Origin: Candidatus Methylomirabilis sp.
GTDB taxonomy: Bacteria; Methylomirabilota; Methylomirabilia; Methylomirabilales; Methylomirabilaceae
NCBI RefSeq assembly: GCF_028716865.1
Contig: NZ_JAQUOY010000007.1
Span: 1 to 64,000, forward strand
DNA: 64,000 bases
Reading direction: 5' to 3'
Positions within the stretch are counted from its first letter, which is position 1. Each line of letters starts with the position of its first letter. Of this stretch, positions 17,421 to 26,519 are shown piece by piece. Below the pieces are notes generated by a model. The model did no database searches, was not told where the DNA came from, and saw only the letters and a list, made by a program, of their open reading frames with translations. The translations under genes were made by a program, and so were the position numbers.

Positions 17421-19193
17421 TTATGTACTCTTCAAGAAGTCTCGCGCTTCTTCGTAGGCGGGATCGATCTCCAGGGCGCGCCTGGCGCAACGAACGGCCC
17501 CGCTGCTATCGCCCAATTCCCTCAGGCAGGCAGCCTTCTGGAGCCATGCCTCTTTGTAATTACTGTCGTAGCGGAGCGCCTCATTGAGACAGGTGATCGC
17601 GGCGGAGTAACGTTTCTGGCTAAAGAGGCAGGACCCCTTGCAGTACCAGGCCTCCAGGAGCTTGCTTGGGTCCTTCAGCTCTTTGATTGCTCGGTCGAAC
17701 ATCTCGACTGCGCAATCGAACTCTTGCACGTGCATCAGAGCCTTTCCGTTACCCAGAATAGTGTCCCCGTTGAGGAAGCTATGAGGTCCAACCCCCTTTT
17801 GGGCAGCGATCCCTGTGGCAGGCGGTACGGCGAGAGCAAGATACGATTCGCCCTTCATGGAAAAAAACAGATCCTCAGCACTTGCCGCCTTGGCCGTTAT
17901 TCGGTAGAGGTGGCCCCGCACACCTTTGTGGCGGAGCATCTCATCGAAGCGACTATCCTGCACATCGTTGGCGTATCGGAGAAGCAGGTTGGCGAAGAGC
18001 TTGCTGAGGTGTTGGCTCCGGAGCCGCTCCTTCTCTGGGCTGGGCAGGGGACGGCGTTCCATCTCATACGAGGTAGAGAGAAACTCATCGAGGGGCGCAA
18101 ATAGGGCGTAGGAAAGGGCTGAAGGAGAGACCGCCAGGAACCTCGGAAGCCAGCCTCTTTCCTCTTCGGAGAGCTTCAGGTGAAACCGTCCCTCCAAATA
18201 GGAAAGTAGGCCGGCAACCAGCATCTGGACTGCAAAGTTCGAGCGGAGGAACTTGAACCGCTGAGAGCTATCGAGGAACTGGCGAGCAAGACTGAGGAAG
18301 ACAGCGAATTCCGGCTTGATGGAATAGCGATTAAATCGCCACCGCGGCTGACCGGCCGGCTCTGCGATGAGGAACCCTTCATCAAGAAGCTCCTGCATGA
18401 CCTCTCGAAGATCGCTCAAAGGTTCTTTAGTGTCCCGCGACAGGAATTCGATGTTCTTCAATCCGGATTCCGCCAGGGTAAGGAGGACCTTTTCCCTGGC
18501 TTGCAAGTTTAGAGGGCGCTTACCCTTGAGCGAGCCGTCCAGCCGCTTGATGGAAGAGGCTACACGAGGGGAGACCGGCGATCCGTAGGCATCGACTACC
18601 GCGTATGCAGCCCCTTTTTTGGCTTCAATTCGGAAAGTCCAGTAGAACCTTCCACTCAAAAAGATAAGGTTGCCTGTCCCAAGCCTTGCCATAACTCGAC
18701 TCTCGATCGCATGGATAATGTGATCGGGAGAGGCGACCAGCTTTGCACGTCGAAGCAGGGCGCATATCTTATCAACTCCGAACAGGTGATAGTCGCCCTT
18801 CGCAGAGGCATCCAGGTGCAACAACCAGTTTCGAGCAGTTGGGTGAAATCCGGAAAGAGAAAAGCAGATGCCGGTTAGGTCCTTGTCCCGGTGACGCGCC
18901 TGCATATAGCGTCTATGGACCACCTGTAGCTCACGCGGGCGAATCTCATGAGCGATAGTGCAGCCATAGCAATGCAGTCGGTGAGCGTTAGAACGGTGGC
19001 GGGCCTTTACGTCAACGGCAAGTCGGATTGAGGAAAGCTTGGAATGAAAATCGGTGTAGTCGAGTTCGTCGAGGAGGTCTTCTATGAGCTGCGCTAAGGC
19101 GAGCGCCTTCTCTTTGTTCGATCCAGCCAGGATCTTTATGCCGATCGCCTCAGATGGCGATTTCGCTTGAGTCCTAGGCTGTTTTGGTGCCAC
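17421..19193 (-). CDS. orphan protein: degenerate PD-(D/E)XK-like domain, middle region, C-terminal TPRs
   Basis: 590 residues from a GTG start; I do not recognise a named family. Residues about 30-165 follow the layout of Mrr-like restriction-endonuclease domains (LIEDLLDELDY...DVKARHR...LSGFHPTARNWL...LFGVDKICALL). The expected E-C-K catalytic strand reads H-C-Y-G-C, so nuclease activity is doubtful and Cys75/Cys78 may have another use. Residues 230-300 could be a winged helix (QAREKVLLTLAESGL). Three TPR units occupy residues about 480-590. It is monocistronic; the upstream gap is AT-rich, unlike its surroundings. A regulatory or scaffold role is only a guess. Confidence 0.75.
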   Translation of the reverse strand: MAPKQPRTQAKSPSEAIGIKILAGSNKEKALALAQLIEDLLDELDYTDFHSKLSSIRLAVDVKARHRSNAHRLHCYGCTIAHEIRPRELQVVHRRYMQARHRDKDLTGICFSLSGFHPTARNWLLHLDASAKGDYHLFGVDKICALLRRAKLVASPDHIIHAIESRVMARLGTGNLIFLSGRFYWTFRIEAKKGAAYAVVDAYGSPVSPRVASSIKRLDGSLKGKRPLNLQAREKVLLTLAESGLKNIEFLSRDTKEPLSDLREVMQELLDEGFLIAEPAGQPRWRFNRYSIKPEFAVFLSLARQFLDSSQRFKFLRSNFAVQMLVAGLLSYLEGRFHLKLSEEERGWLPRFLAVSPSALSYALFAPLDEFLSTSYEMERRPLPSPEKERLRSQHLSKLFANLLLRYANDVQDSRFDEMLRHKGVRGHLYRITAKAASAEDLFFSMKGESYLALAVPPATGIAAQKGVGPHSFLNGDTILGNGKALMHVQEFDCAVEMFDRAIKELKDPSKLLEAWYCKGSCLFSQKRYSAAITCLNEALRYDSNYKEAWLQKAACLRELGDSSGAVRCARRALEIDPAYEEARDFLKST

Positions 19194-19322
19194 CCTCGAT
19201 AACCCTCCTCATACGACGAGTCCCTATTGACTAACTTTTTATTATTTTTTTAACATAAGGAGCCTCAAAGGTCAAGCGAGAAGTTGTTTTCTTAGTAAAT
19301 AGTAGCTTAGAATCCTCTTAGA

Positions 19323-19352
19323 TTGACAATTCCGGAGGGATCATGGTATGTA
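19323..19352 (+). promoter_or_regulatory. candidate sigma-70 promoter for moaD-moaE
   Basis: TTGACA (19323-19328), 18-base spacer, TATGTA (19347-19352) in an AT-rich gap of 240 bases between the divergent TPR gene and moaD. It leaves a leader of about 75 bases before moaD. No Moco riboswitch fold is evident. Confidence 0.5.
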
Positions 19353-19434
19353 TGAAGGGATGTTTAAAAAAGAATAATTACTAGAAACCGCATTAGATAT
19401 GATCTGTAACCTAATATGAAATAAGGATAATATT

Positions 19435-19689
19435 ATGAATGTCCAAATACGATGTTTCGCGGCCGTTCGTGAGATTGTCGGGGTCAGTGAACTGGTCGTT
19501 GATCTGCCTGAGGGGAGCACGCTTATTCAGCTCATAAGTCGGCTTCAAGGCCAGTTCCCGCGATTACAGGGGTTAACTGGATCGCTTCTGTTTTCAGTCA
19601 ACCGCGAGTATGCTTCTCCTGATACGAGGTTGGCAGCGGGGGATGAGGTTGCCTTAATCCCCCCTGTGAGCGGAGGAACCGATGTTTGA
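19435..19689 (+). CDS. moaD: molybdopterin synthase sulfur-carrier subunit
   Basis: An 84-residue beta-grasp protein (MNVQIRCFAAVREIVGV... DEVALIPPVSGG) that carries sulfur as a C-terminal thiocarboxylate for molybdopterin synthesis. The conserved Gly-Gly is not terminal: three residues (Thr-Asp-Val) follow before the stop, because the frame runs eight bases into moaE. A free Gly-Gly end is normally required for adenylation, so trimming may be needed. It is translationally coupled to moaE; the other moa genes are not in this window. Confidence 0.88.
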   Translation: MNVQIRCFAAVREIVGVSELVVDLPEGSTLIQLISRLQGQFPRLQGLTGSLLFSVNREYASPDTRLAAGDEVALIPPVSGGTDV

Positions 19690-20104
19690 AATCACCGATC
19701 AGCCGCTTTCGCTTGAGCCGCTTGTAAGTGCCGTGAAACAGTCAAGCTCTGGGGCCGTCGCGACCTTCCTCGGCATAGTGCGAGAGCAGTCACGAGGCCG
19801 ACAGGTCCGCTATTTGGAGTACGAAGCCTACCGGGAGATGGCGATTTCCAAGATGCGCGAGATTACCGATGAGATCCACCAGAAATGGAAGGTGGACAAG
19901 ATCGCCATGATGCACCGGATCGGCCGTCTGCAGATCGGTGAGGCGAGCGTCGCCATCGCCGTATCTGCCCCTCACCGTCACGAGGCGCTCACCGCTTGCG
20001 CCTACGCGATCGATCGCCTGAAAGAGGTTGTCCCGATCTGGAAGAAAGAGGTCTGGACGGATGGCGAGGAGTGGGCCGGCCCAGGAACCTGCGAACACCG
20101 CTGA
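19682..20104 (+). CDS. moaE: molybdopterin synthase catalytic subunit
   Basis: A 140-residue subunit that transfers sulfur from MoaD to precursor Z. Typical motifs are GAVATFLGIVREQSRGR, YLEYEAYREMA, HRIGRLQIGEASVAIAVSAPHR and the catalytic Lys region PIWKKEVWTDGEEW. It overlaps moaD by eight bases. Together the two genes form the large synthase heterotetramer and imply molybdoenzymes elsewhere in the genome. Confidence 0.95.
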   Translation: MFEITDQPLSLEPLVSAVKQSSSGAVATFLGIVREQSRGRQVRYLEYEAYREMAISKMREITDEIHQKWKVDKIAMMHRIGRLQIGEASVAIAVSAPHRHEALTACAYAIDRLKEVVPIWKKEVWTDGEEWAGPGTCEHR

Positions 20105-20112
20105 TTTTCCAC

Positions 20113-21903
20113 TCAGGTTCGATAGTCCTCAGCCTCGATGATGCGTCTGGCGATGGCCCTTCGCAGGCGGGTAGTGTTGACAGGCGTGTAACGGGTCAAC
20201 TTCTTCAGGGCGGCAAGCTGAGTCCAGAGGGTATCGCCTTCCTCCATTGAGGCCAGGCCCTCCTTGGCCAGCAGGTCGATCCGGGCGAAAGCGTTGTTGA
20301 GGTAGACCTTGACCATATCCGATTTCGCTTCTGCCGCGCCTTCTCCATCCCGCTCTGTCGACTTCAGTGCGCGGAGCAGCGCGCTCTCCATGGCAAACAG
20401 CTCGATCACCAGATCACTCAGCACCCCGAGGATCTCCTGCTCATCTGCAAGTCGCTCGCGATACTTCTGGGCGGCGGATCCAGAGACCATCAACGCAATC
20501 TTCTTCGCTAACTGAAGCAGCCGGATCTGTTCACCAAGTGGGCCCGTGGGTGCCTCCTCTTGACTTGGACTGTAGCTGAGTAGATCTGCCAGCAGCTTCT
20601 GGGTCGCCATGAAGAGCAGCAGGCGTCCCTGCAGCGCCCGCCGGAGGAACGTCGTAGGAATCAACAATCGGTTGATTTCGTTGGTTCCCTCGAAGAGTCG
20701 GTTGATCCTGGCATCCCGATAGATCCGCTCGGCCGGAAAGTCCGCGATGTAGCCGTAGCCGCCGAAAATCTGGACGGTTTCGTCAGCGACGTAGTCGAGG
20801 GCCTCAGAGGCATAGACTTTGTTGATGGAGCACTCAACGGCGTACTCTTCAACTCCCTTGGCGGTATCGAGTCCGGCTCGCTCGTCCTCCTGGTCGATGG
20901 CTGATACGATCCGCTCGATCAGGCCGGCAGTCCGATAGGCCATTGACTCGGCGACATAGGTCCGGATCGCCATCTCGGCCAGCTTTTTCTGGATGAGGCC
21001 GAACGAGGCGATAGGTTGTCCGAATTGTGTGCGCTGCTTCGCATACCTGACCGCCTCGCGCAGAGCCAGTTTGCAGACACCCAGGCAGCCGGCCCCAAGC
21101 TTGAGCCGGCCGATGTTCAACAGGTCGAAGGCGACCTTGTGTCCCCTGCCGATCTCATAGAGAAGGTTCTCCACGGGGACCCTCGCATTCTCCAGGACCA
21201 CGCTCCTGGTGGAGGTCCCCTTGATTCCCATCTTTTTTTCTTCCGGTCCCAGGCTGACGCCGGGCGTGTCCTTGTCGATGATAAAGGCGGTGAACTTGTC
21301 CCCGTCCACCTTGGCGTAGGTGACGTACAGATCGGCAAAGGCGGCGTTCGTGATGAACTGTTTCGTGCCGTTCAGGATGTAGGACTTTCCGTCAGGCGAG
21401 AGGACTGCCTTGGTTTTGGCGCTGAGCGCATCAGAGCCGGAACCCGGCTCCGTAAGCGCATAGGAGCCGATCTTGGCCCCGGTGGCGAGGAGCGGCAGGT
21501 AGCGGGCCTTCTGCTCGGCATTGCCGAACCATGCGATCGGGAGCGACCCGATTCCCGAGTGGTCCAACAGCGAGATGGCAAACGAGCCACCCTCACTTAT
21601 CTGTTCGGCGATGACTGTGGAGGTGGTCAGGTCCAGCCCCAGGCCGCCGTACCTGGTCGGGATATCCACCGACAGCAGCCCCAGCTCCCCTGCCTTCTTG
21701 AAGAGCTGAAGCGTTACGTCCCAGTCCTGGTGCTCGATCTGCTCGGCCTTGGGCTTGACCTCGGCCTCGATGAACTCCCGTGTCAGCTTCCGCATCATCT
21801 GCTGTTGCTCACTCAGATCTTCAGGCGTAAAGACCTCTTGAGGAGGTGTCTCGCGGATGAGAAAGCTGCCGCCCGCAACGAGTTCATTCTTTGCCGTCGT
21901 CAT
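20113..21903 (-). CDS. fadE: acyl-CoA dehydrogenase, long two-domain type
   Basis: A 596-residue flavoenzyme that introduces the alpha-beta double bond into acyl-CoA. The ACAD core has ALTEPGSGSDALSAKT, KMGIKGTSTRSVVLE, and the FAD/substrate region RIYRDARINRLFEGTNEINRLLI, whose Glu (EGTNE) is the catalytic base as in VLCAD-type enzymes. A C-terminal helical extension of roughly 180 residues also matches the VLCAD/ACAD9 class. The ATG at 21903 has GGAGGA seven bases upstream; a TTG at 21918 is less likely. It is the last gene of fadN-fadA-fadE. Confidence 0.92.
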   Translation of the reverse strand: MTTAKNELVAGGSFLIRETPPQEVFTPEDLSEQQQMMRKLTREFIEAEVKPKAEQIEHQDWDVTLQLFKKAGELGLLSVDIPTRYGGLGLDLTTSTVIAEQISEGGSFAISLLDHSGIGSLPIAWFGNAEQKARYLPLLATGAKIGSYALTEPGSGSDALSAKTKAVLSPDGKSYILNGTKQFITNAAFADLYVTYAKVDGDKFTAFIIDKDTPGVSLGPEEKKMGIKGTSTRSVVLENARVPVENLLYEIGRGHKVAFDLLNIGRLKLGAGCLGVCKLALREAVRYAKQRTQFGQPIASFGLIQKKLAEMAIRTYVAESMAYRTAGLIERIVSAIDQEDERAGLDTAKGVEEYAVECSINKVYASEALDYVADETVQIFGGYGYIADFPAERIYRDARINRLFEGTNEINRLLIPTTFLRRALQGRLLLFMATQKLLADLLSYSPSQEEAPTGPLGEQIRLLQLAKKIALMVSGSAAQKYRERLADEQEILGVLSDLVIELFAMESALLRALKSTERDGEGAAEAKSDMVKVYLNNAFARIDLLAKEGLASMEEGDTLWTQLAALKKLTRYTPVNTTRLRRAIARRIIEAEDYRT

Positions 21904-21920
21904 CTGATCCTCCTCCAACC

Positions 21921-23105
21921 CTATACCCTCTCAAAAATGCCTGCGGCGCCCATCCCCCCGCCGATGCACATCGTGACCATCCCATAGCGGGCGTTTCGTC
22001 GATGCATTTCGTACAACAGCGTGGCCGTCAGTTTCGTTCCGGTGCATCCGAGCGGATGACCCAGGGCGATCGCGCCGCCGTTGACGTTTACCCGAGGAGT
22101 AGGGAGCTTCAGCTCCCTGATGACGGCAAGGGCCTGAGCGGCAAACGCCTCATTCAACTCGATCAGGTCGATCTGGTCAAGGGTAAGGCCGGCGAGCTTG
22201 AGCGTTCTGGGGATCGCCTCGACCGGTCCGATTCCCATGAGATCCGGCGGCACGCCCGCGACGGCGAAGGCTCGGAAGATAGCAAGCGGCTGTAGCCCTA
22301 ACCGTTCCGCCTTTTTCCGCGACATCACTAACACCGCGGCCGCGCCGTCGCTGGTCTGCGACGAGTTGCCTGCCGTGACGGTACCGCTCTTGTGAAAGAC
22401 CGGCTGGAGTCTGGCGAGCGCCTCGGCAGAGGTATCGTACCGGACCCCCTCGTCGGTATCGAAGATCACCTCATCCGTGGCGATACGCGGCGCACCCTCC
22501 CCACGGAATGTCTTCTTCACAACGGTGAGGGGGACGATCTCGTCCTTGAATCGTCCCTCCCGGATGGCGGCTGCCGCCTTGAGGTGGCTCTGCAGCGCGA
22601 AGCCATCCTGCTCCTCTCGGCTCACCTGATACGTGCGGGCGAGATTTTCGGCGCTGTTCCCCATCGAGATATAGACAGCCGGATACTGTTCTGCGAGGTA
22701 CGGATCGGGCGCGTACGTATTCCCGCTCATCGGGACTAGGCTCATGCTCTCGGCCCCGCCGGCAATGATGACGTCGGCAAAGCCGGCCATGATCCGCTCG
22801 GCCGCCAGCGCGATGGTTTGGAGCCCGGAGGAACAGAAGCGGTTGACCGTCTGCCCGGGGACGGTGTACGGCAGCCCCGCCCGCAGCGCCGCGACCCTCG
22901 CCATGTTCATGCCCTGTTCGGCCTCCGGGAAGGCGCAGCCGATAATGACATCCTCGACCTCTTGCGGGTTGAGTCCAGGCACCCGCTTCATCAGGTCGGC
23001 GATTACGGTAGCCGCCATTGCGGTAGGAGGTGTGGCGCTGAGCGTCCCGCGCGGCGCCTTGCCCACCGCCGTTCTTACCGCCGCCACAATCACTGCTTCT
23101 CGCAT
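21921..23105 (-). CDS. fadA: acetyl-CoA acyltransferase (thiolase)
   Basis: A 394-residue thiolase that cleaves 3-ketoacyl-CoA to acetyl-CoA in beta-oxidation. The nucleophilic Cys is in [15 protein letters not shown], the His in [14 protein letters not shown] and the second Cys in [14 protein letters not shown]. The ATG at 23105 (MREAVIVAA) follows GGGAGT; an upstream start at 23126 would add seven residues. It lies between fadN and fadE with gaps of 17 and 31 bases, so the three are one transcript. Confidence 0.95.
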   Translation of the reverse strand: MREAVIVAAVRTAVGKAPRGTLSATPPTAMAATVIADLMKRVPGLNPQEVEDVIIGCAFPEAEQGMNMARVAALRAGLPYTVPGQTVNRFCSSGLQTIALAAERIMAGFADVIIAGGAESMSLVPMSGNTYAPDPYLAEQYPAVYISMGNSAENLARTYQVSREEQDGFALQSHLKAAAAIREGRFKDEIVPLTVVKKTFRGEGAPRIATDEVIFDTDEGVRYDTSAEALARLQPVFHKSGTVTAGNSSQTSDGAAAVLVMSRKKAERLGLQPLAIFRAFAVAGVPPDLMGIGPVEAIPRTLKLAGLTLDQIDLIELNEAFAAQALAVIRELKLPTPRVNVNGGAIALGHPLGCTGTKLTATLLYEMHRRNARYGMVTMCIGGGMGAAGIFERV

Positions 23106-23136
23106 CTGCTTACTCCCGAACCCCAACCCCTATTCT

Positions 23137-25545
23137 TCAGTTCCTCAGCGGCTTGCCCGTCTTCAGCATATGCTGTATACGTTCCTGGGACTTCCGTTCA
23201 CCGCACAGACTGAGAAACGCCTCCCGCTCCAGATCCAGGAGATGCGCCTCGCTGACCAAGGTCCCTGGTACCACATCGCCGCCGGCCAGGACATTGGCCA
23301 GCTTCCTGGCGATCCGCTCGTCATGATCGCTGATGTAGCCCCCACACTTCATATTATACAACTGCGTGTCGGCTACGGCGATGGCGCGCGTCCCCAGAAC
23401 CTTGATGTCATCTCTTGGCTGGGGCGGGGTGTACCCTTGGGCGACCAGCCCAAGCGCTACCTGCTTCGCCTCGTGCAGTAGGCGATCCTGATTTATTGAA
23501 AACGTATCGGCCGACCTGAGGTAGCCGAGTCGCTGCGCATCCTTCGCGCTGGTTGAGACCTTGGCGAAGGCGATCGTTTCGAAGGCATAGCGGAAAAACG
23601 GCAGCAGATCCACCTCGGCCCCTTCCGGGATCCCTTCCAGGCTTCGGAGCAGCATCTCCTTGCAGCCGCCTGCGGCCGGGATCAGCCCGACGCCTACCTC
23701 CACGAGCCCGATGTAGGTTTCGGCGGCGGCGCGGATCCGCGCGGTGTGCAGACAGATCTCGCAGCCCCCGCCGAGCGTCATGGAAAATGGGGCCGCTACC
23801 ACCGGCTTCTCGAAACACTTGAGCGCCATGTCGGCATCCTGGAAGGCCCGTATCATCAGCTCGATGTCGTCCCAGTTCTCCTCCTGCGCCTCAAAGAGGA
23901 GGGCCATCAGGTTCGCGCCGACACAGAAGTGTCTTCCCTGATTCCCGATGACGAGGGCATCGAATCGCTCGGCGCAAAGCTGCAGGCTCGTCCGTATCAT
24001 CTGAAGAATATCAGGGCCGATGGCGTTGTTCTTGGAGTGGAACTGCAGGCAGGCGACCCCATCTCCCAGGTCGACCAGCGATGCGCCGGAATTGCGAGTA
24101 ACCACCTGTTGCTGCTCATGCAGCGTCTGGAGATGAATGATCCCAGGTCGCGCCGAGATCTCAACCTGTTCGGCTGTCCCGAGGTCAAAGGCGTACTGCC
24201 GTCCTGCCTCCCGGCGGTAGAAGCTCTCGGCGCCGCTTTGAAGCAGCGCGGTCACCAGCGGGGGAAGTGTCTTGCCCTCTTGTGCCATTCGGGCGCTCGC
24301 CTTTTTGATTCCCAGGGCATCCCAGAGCTCGAACGGCCCAAGCTCCCAGCCGAAGCCCAGCTTCATGGCCTGGTCCACACTGCCGATGTCGTCAGCGATC
24401 TCAGGGATTCGATCTGCAGCGTAGAGCAGGGTCTCGCGTAAGAGCTGCCACACGTAACGACCGGCGCGGTCATCGGCATAGGCCAGCGCACGGAGTCGCT
24501 CCACGGGCTCCTCGATCCCCTGGACCATGTCGAGTGAGGGGAAGGCCACCGGCCGCTGCTGCCGGTACTCCATCGTCTTGTAATCAAGGACCAGGATCTC
24601 GCTGCCTTCGGTCCCTTTGATTCGCTTGTAGAACCCTTGGCCGGCCTTCTCGCCCAACCAGCCGCGCTTCACCAGCTCTGACAGGAATGGCGGAATAGTA
24701 TAGGCCGGTCGCTCCTGATCATCTGAGAGAGCCTCGGCGATATTGGTGGCAATGTGTACGACCGTATCGAGGCCGACGAGATCGGCGGTTCGAAATGTGG
24801 CGGTCTTGGGGTGACCGATGGCACTGCCGGTAAGCCGGTCAACCTCCTCGATCGAGTAGTCGCCCCCCACCATGAGTCGCATGGCGGTAAAGAGGCCGAA
24901 GGCGGCGATCCGGTTGGCGATAAAGTTCGGAGTATCCTTAGCGAAGACGATCCCCTTGCCAAGCCTCCGTTCCGCGAAGGCAGCCAGCCCTTGCATCACC
25001 TCTGGCAGTGTCTCTGGGCCGGGGATCAGTTCCAGGAGCTTCATGTACCGCGGGGGGTTAAAGAAGTGCGTGCCCAGAAAGTGAAGTCGGAAATCGACAG
25101 ACCGCCCCTCCGCGAGGCGTCGGATCGAGATCCCTGAGGTGTTGCTGCTGATAAGACTTCCCGGTCTACGGTGGGCGTCAACCTTGGCAAAGAGCGCCTG
25201 CTTGGCCTCAAGTCGCTCAGGCACCGCCTCGATAATCCAGTCGGCTTGAGACAGCCACTCGAGATGGTCTTCGATATTTCCGATAGTGATCAGGCGGGCG
25301 TCTTTGGGCGAAAAGAAAGCGGGTGGAGAAGCCTTGAGGGCGGCCTCAAGACCTTTGGCCGCAAAGCGATTGCGGAACGCGGGACTTTCCCTGGTCAGCC
25401 CCTTACGCCGATCTTCCTCGGTCAGTTCGGGCGGCACGATGTCAAGCAGGAAGGTGGGGATACCGGCATTCGCAAGATGGGCAGCAATCCCACTCCCCAT
25501 CACCCCCGCGCCCAGTACTGCCGCACGCCTGATAGCTGATGACAT
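23137..25545 (-). CDS. fadN: 3-hydroxyacyl-CoA dehydrogenase / enoyl-CoA hydratase fusion
   Basis: An 802-residue bifunctional beta-oxidation enzyme with the dehydrogenase first and the hydratase last, the order of Bacillus FadN (YusL) and opposite to E. coli FadB. The NAD fold reads VLGAGVMGSGIAAHLANAG; the dehydrogenase signature is FLGTHFFNPPRYMKLLELI. The crotonase-like half holds GRHFCVGANL and PFSMTLGGGCEICLHTARI. GGAGGT precedes the ATG. With fadA and fadE behind it, this copies the fadNAE operon and provides a full saturated fatty-acid beta-oxidation cycle. Confidence 0.94.
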   Translation of the reverse strand: MSSAIRRAAVLGAGVMGSGIAAHLANAGIPTFLLDIVPPELTEEDRRKGLTRESPAFRNRFAAKGLEAALKASPPAFFSPKDARLITIGNIEDHLEWLSQADWIIEAVPERLEAKQALFAKVDAHRRPGSLISSNTSGISIRRLAEGRSVDFRLHFLGTHFFNPPRYMKLLELIPGPETLPEVMQGLAAFAERRLGKGIVFAKDTPNFIANRIAAFGLFTAMRLMVGGDYSIEEVDRLTGSAIGHPKTATFRTADLVGLDTVVHIATNIAEALSDDQERPAYTIPPFLSELVKRGWLGEKAGQGFYKRIKGTEGSEILVLDYKTMEYRQQRPVAFPSLDMVQGIEEPVERLRALAYADDRAGRYVWQLLRETLLYAADRIPEIADDIGSVDQAMKLGFGWELGPFELWDALGIKKASARMAQEGKTLPPLVTALLQSGAESFYRREAGRQYAFDLGTAEQVEISARPGIIHLQTLHEQQQVVTRNSGASLVDLGDGVACLQFHSKNNAIGPDILQMIRTSLQLCAERFDALVIGNQGRHFCVGANLMALLFEAQEENWDDIELMIRAFQDADMALKCFEKPVVAAPFSMTLGGGCEICLHTARIRAAAETYIGLVEVGVGLIPAAGGCKEMLLRSLEGIPEGAEVDLLPFFRYAFETIAFAKVSTSAKDAQRLGYLRSADTFSINQDRLLHEAKQVALGLVAQGYTPPQPRDDIKVLGTRAIAVADTQLYNMKCGGYISDHDERIARKLANVLAGGDVVPGTLVSEAHLLDLEREAFLSLCGERKSQERIQHMLKTGKPLRN

Positions 25546-25556
25546 CGGACCTCCGA

Positions 25557-25652
25557 GCCCCCTTCACCTTCATCCTCTCCCCCCAGGTGGGGAGAGGAAT
25601 GTTTTGATGCCCCTCGCCCCCCTCTGGGGGAGAGGGCGTGGGTGAGGGGGAT
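25557..25652. repeat. GC-rich intergenic inverted repeat
   Basis: Two adjacent hairpins, CCTCTCCCC...GGGGAGAGG (25574-25597) and a CCCTCGCCCCC...GGGGGAGAGGG unit (about 25610-25635), sit upstream of fadN. The CTCACCC/CCCTCTCCC composition is typical of dispersed intergenic repeats in environmental bacteria. It may block read-through between fadN and the divergent antitoxin gene. Confidence 0.65.
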
Positions 25653-25822
25653 TTTCTAAGCAAAGAGTACTGAACAGGCCAAAGGTTGTAAAGGCGAATT
25701 ATCCAGCATTACTTTTTCTCGTTGACAACCCACCAAATGGGAGGGATATGTAATGCGAGTAAATTGCCAGCGGGTTTCTCCCCATTAGGCGCAAACCATA
25801 GAGAGTGAACACGGAGGGTAAC

Positions 25823-26050
25823 ATGCTTAACTTAGCTGAGATCCTCAAGGACGCCATGAGCCTAGACGTCCATGATCGTGCCGCTTTGGCGGAAAGACTT
25901 TTGGCCAGCCTGGAAGAGTTGAGCGAGGAAGAAGCGGAGCGCCTGTGGGCAGAGGAAGCGCAAAGGCGGCTGGATGAGTACCGCGCAGGCCGTGCTAAGG
26001 CGGTTCCGGCCGAAAAGGTCCACAAACAAGCGGAAAGACTTTTCCGGTGA
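25823..26050 (+). CDS. addiction-module antitoxin (TIGR02574/PF09720-like)
   Basis: A 75-residue acidic protein, MLNLAEILKDAMSLDVHDRAALAERLLASLEE, typical of the small antitoxins that pair with RelE/ParE toxins. The central part is Glu/Ala-rich helix. I choose ATG 25823 because the family starts at this point; an ATG at 25805 would add six residues. Its stop overlaps the toxin start (GTGA), the hallmark of a type II module. Confidence 0.82.
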   Translation: MLNLAEILKDAMSLDVHDRAALAERLLASLEELSEEEAERLWAEEAQRRLDEYRAGRAKAVPAEKVHKQAERLFR

Positions 26051-26352
26051 CGTCTGTCAGGTACCACGAGGCAGCCGAGGACGAGTTGCTGCACGAGATC
26101 GGCTACCTCGAACTCCGAGCTAACGGGTTGGGGCGACGGTTCTTTGCCGAGGTTCGGAGGACCGAGAAGCTCATCTCACAATTTCCAGAATCGGCCGAGG
26201 AGATTCGACCGGGCATCCGGAAGCGTATACTCCAGAAGTTTCGGTATTCGCTCATCTACTCAATTGAGGAGGACGTTTTACTCATCCTGGCGGTGGCTCA
26301 CCACAGCCGTCGACCGGGTTATTGGGTTGGTCGTATCAGCAGTGGGATGTAA
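26047..26352 (+). CDS. RelE/ParE-family toxin
   Basis: A 101-residue basic protein with the ParE/RelE pattern: VRYHEAAEDELLHEIGYLE, FFAEVRRTEKLISQFPESAEEIRPG, then IRKRILQKFRYSLIYSIEEDVLLILAVAHHSRRPGYW. Such toxins act on gyrase (ParE) or ribosome-bound mRNA (RelE); the HHSRRPGYW end is common in ParE-like members of this antitoxin pairing. GTG start, overlapping the antitoxin by four bases. Confidence 0.85.
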   Translation: MTSVRYHEAAEDELLHEIGYLELRANGLGRRFFAEVRRTEKLISQFPESAEEIRPGIRKRILQKFRYSLIYSIEEDVLLILAVAHHSRRPGYWVGRISSGM

Positions 26353-26482
26353 AAACCTGAGGGTGGCAGCTAATAACCGGGTGGAGTTTGGCGTTCGCAA
26401 AGCTCGCGCGGCTTACTCAAAACCTTAGACCTCAGAGGGGTATCGCGTGATCTGTAGGCTCGGTAAAAAAGACCGAAGTCGA

Positions 26483-26512
26483 GTAGGTCGGGTTAGCGCA
26501 GCGTAACCCGAC
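26483..26512 (+). repeat. REP palindrome, copy 1 (upstream of RAYT)
   Basis: GTAGGTCGGGTTAGCGCAGC followed by GTAACCCGAC: an imperfect palindrome with arms GTCGGGTTA / TAACCCGAC. Same-orientation copy at 39830-39859 and inverted copies at 27074 and 27175. It ends eight bases before the transposase start, the classic REP-RAYT arrangement. Confidence 0.88.
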
Positions 26513-26519
26513 GAAACCA

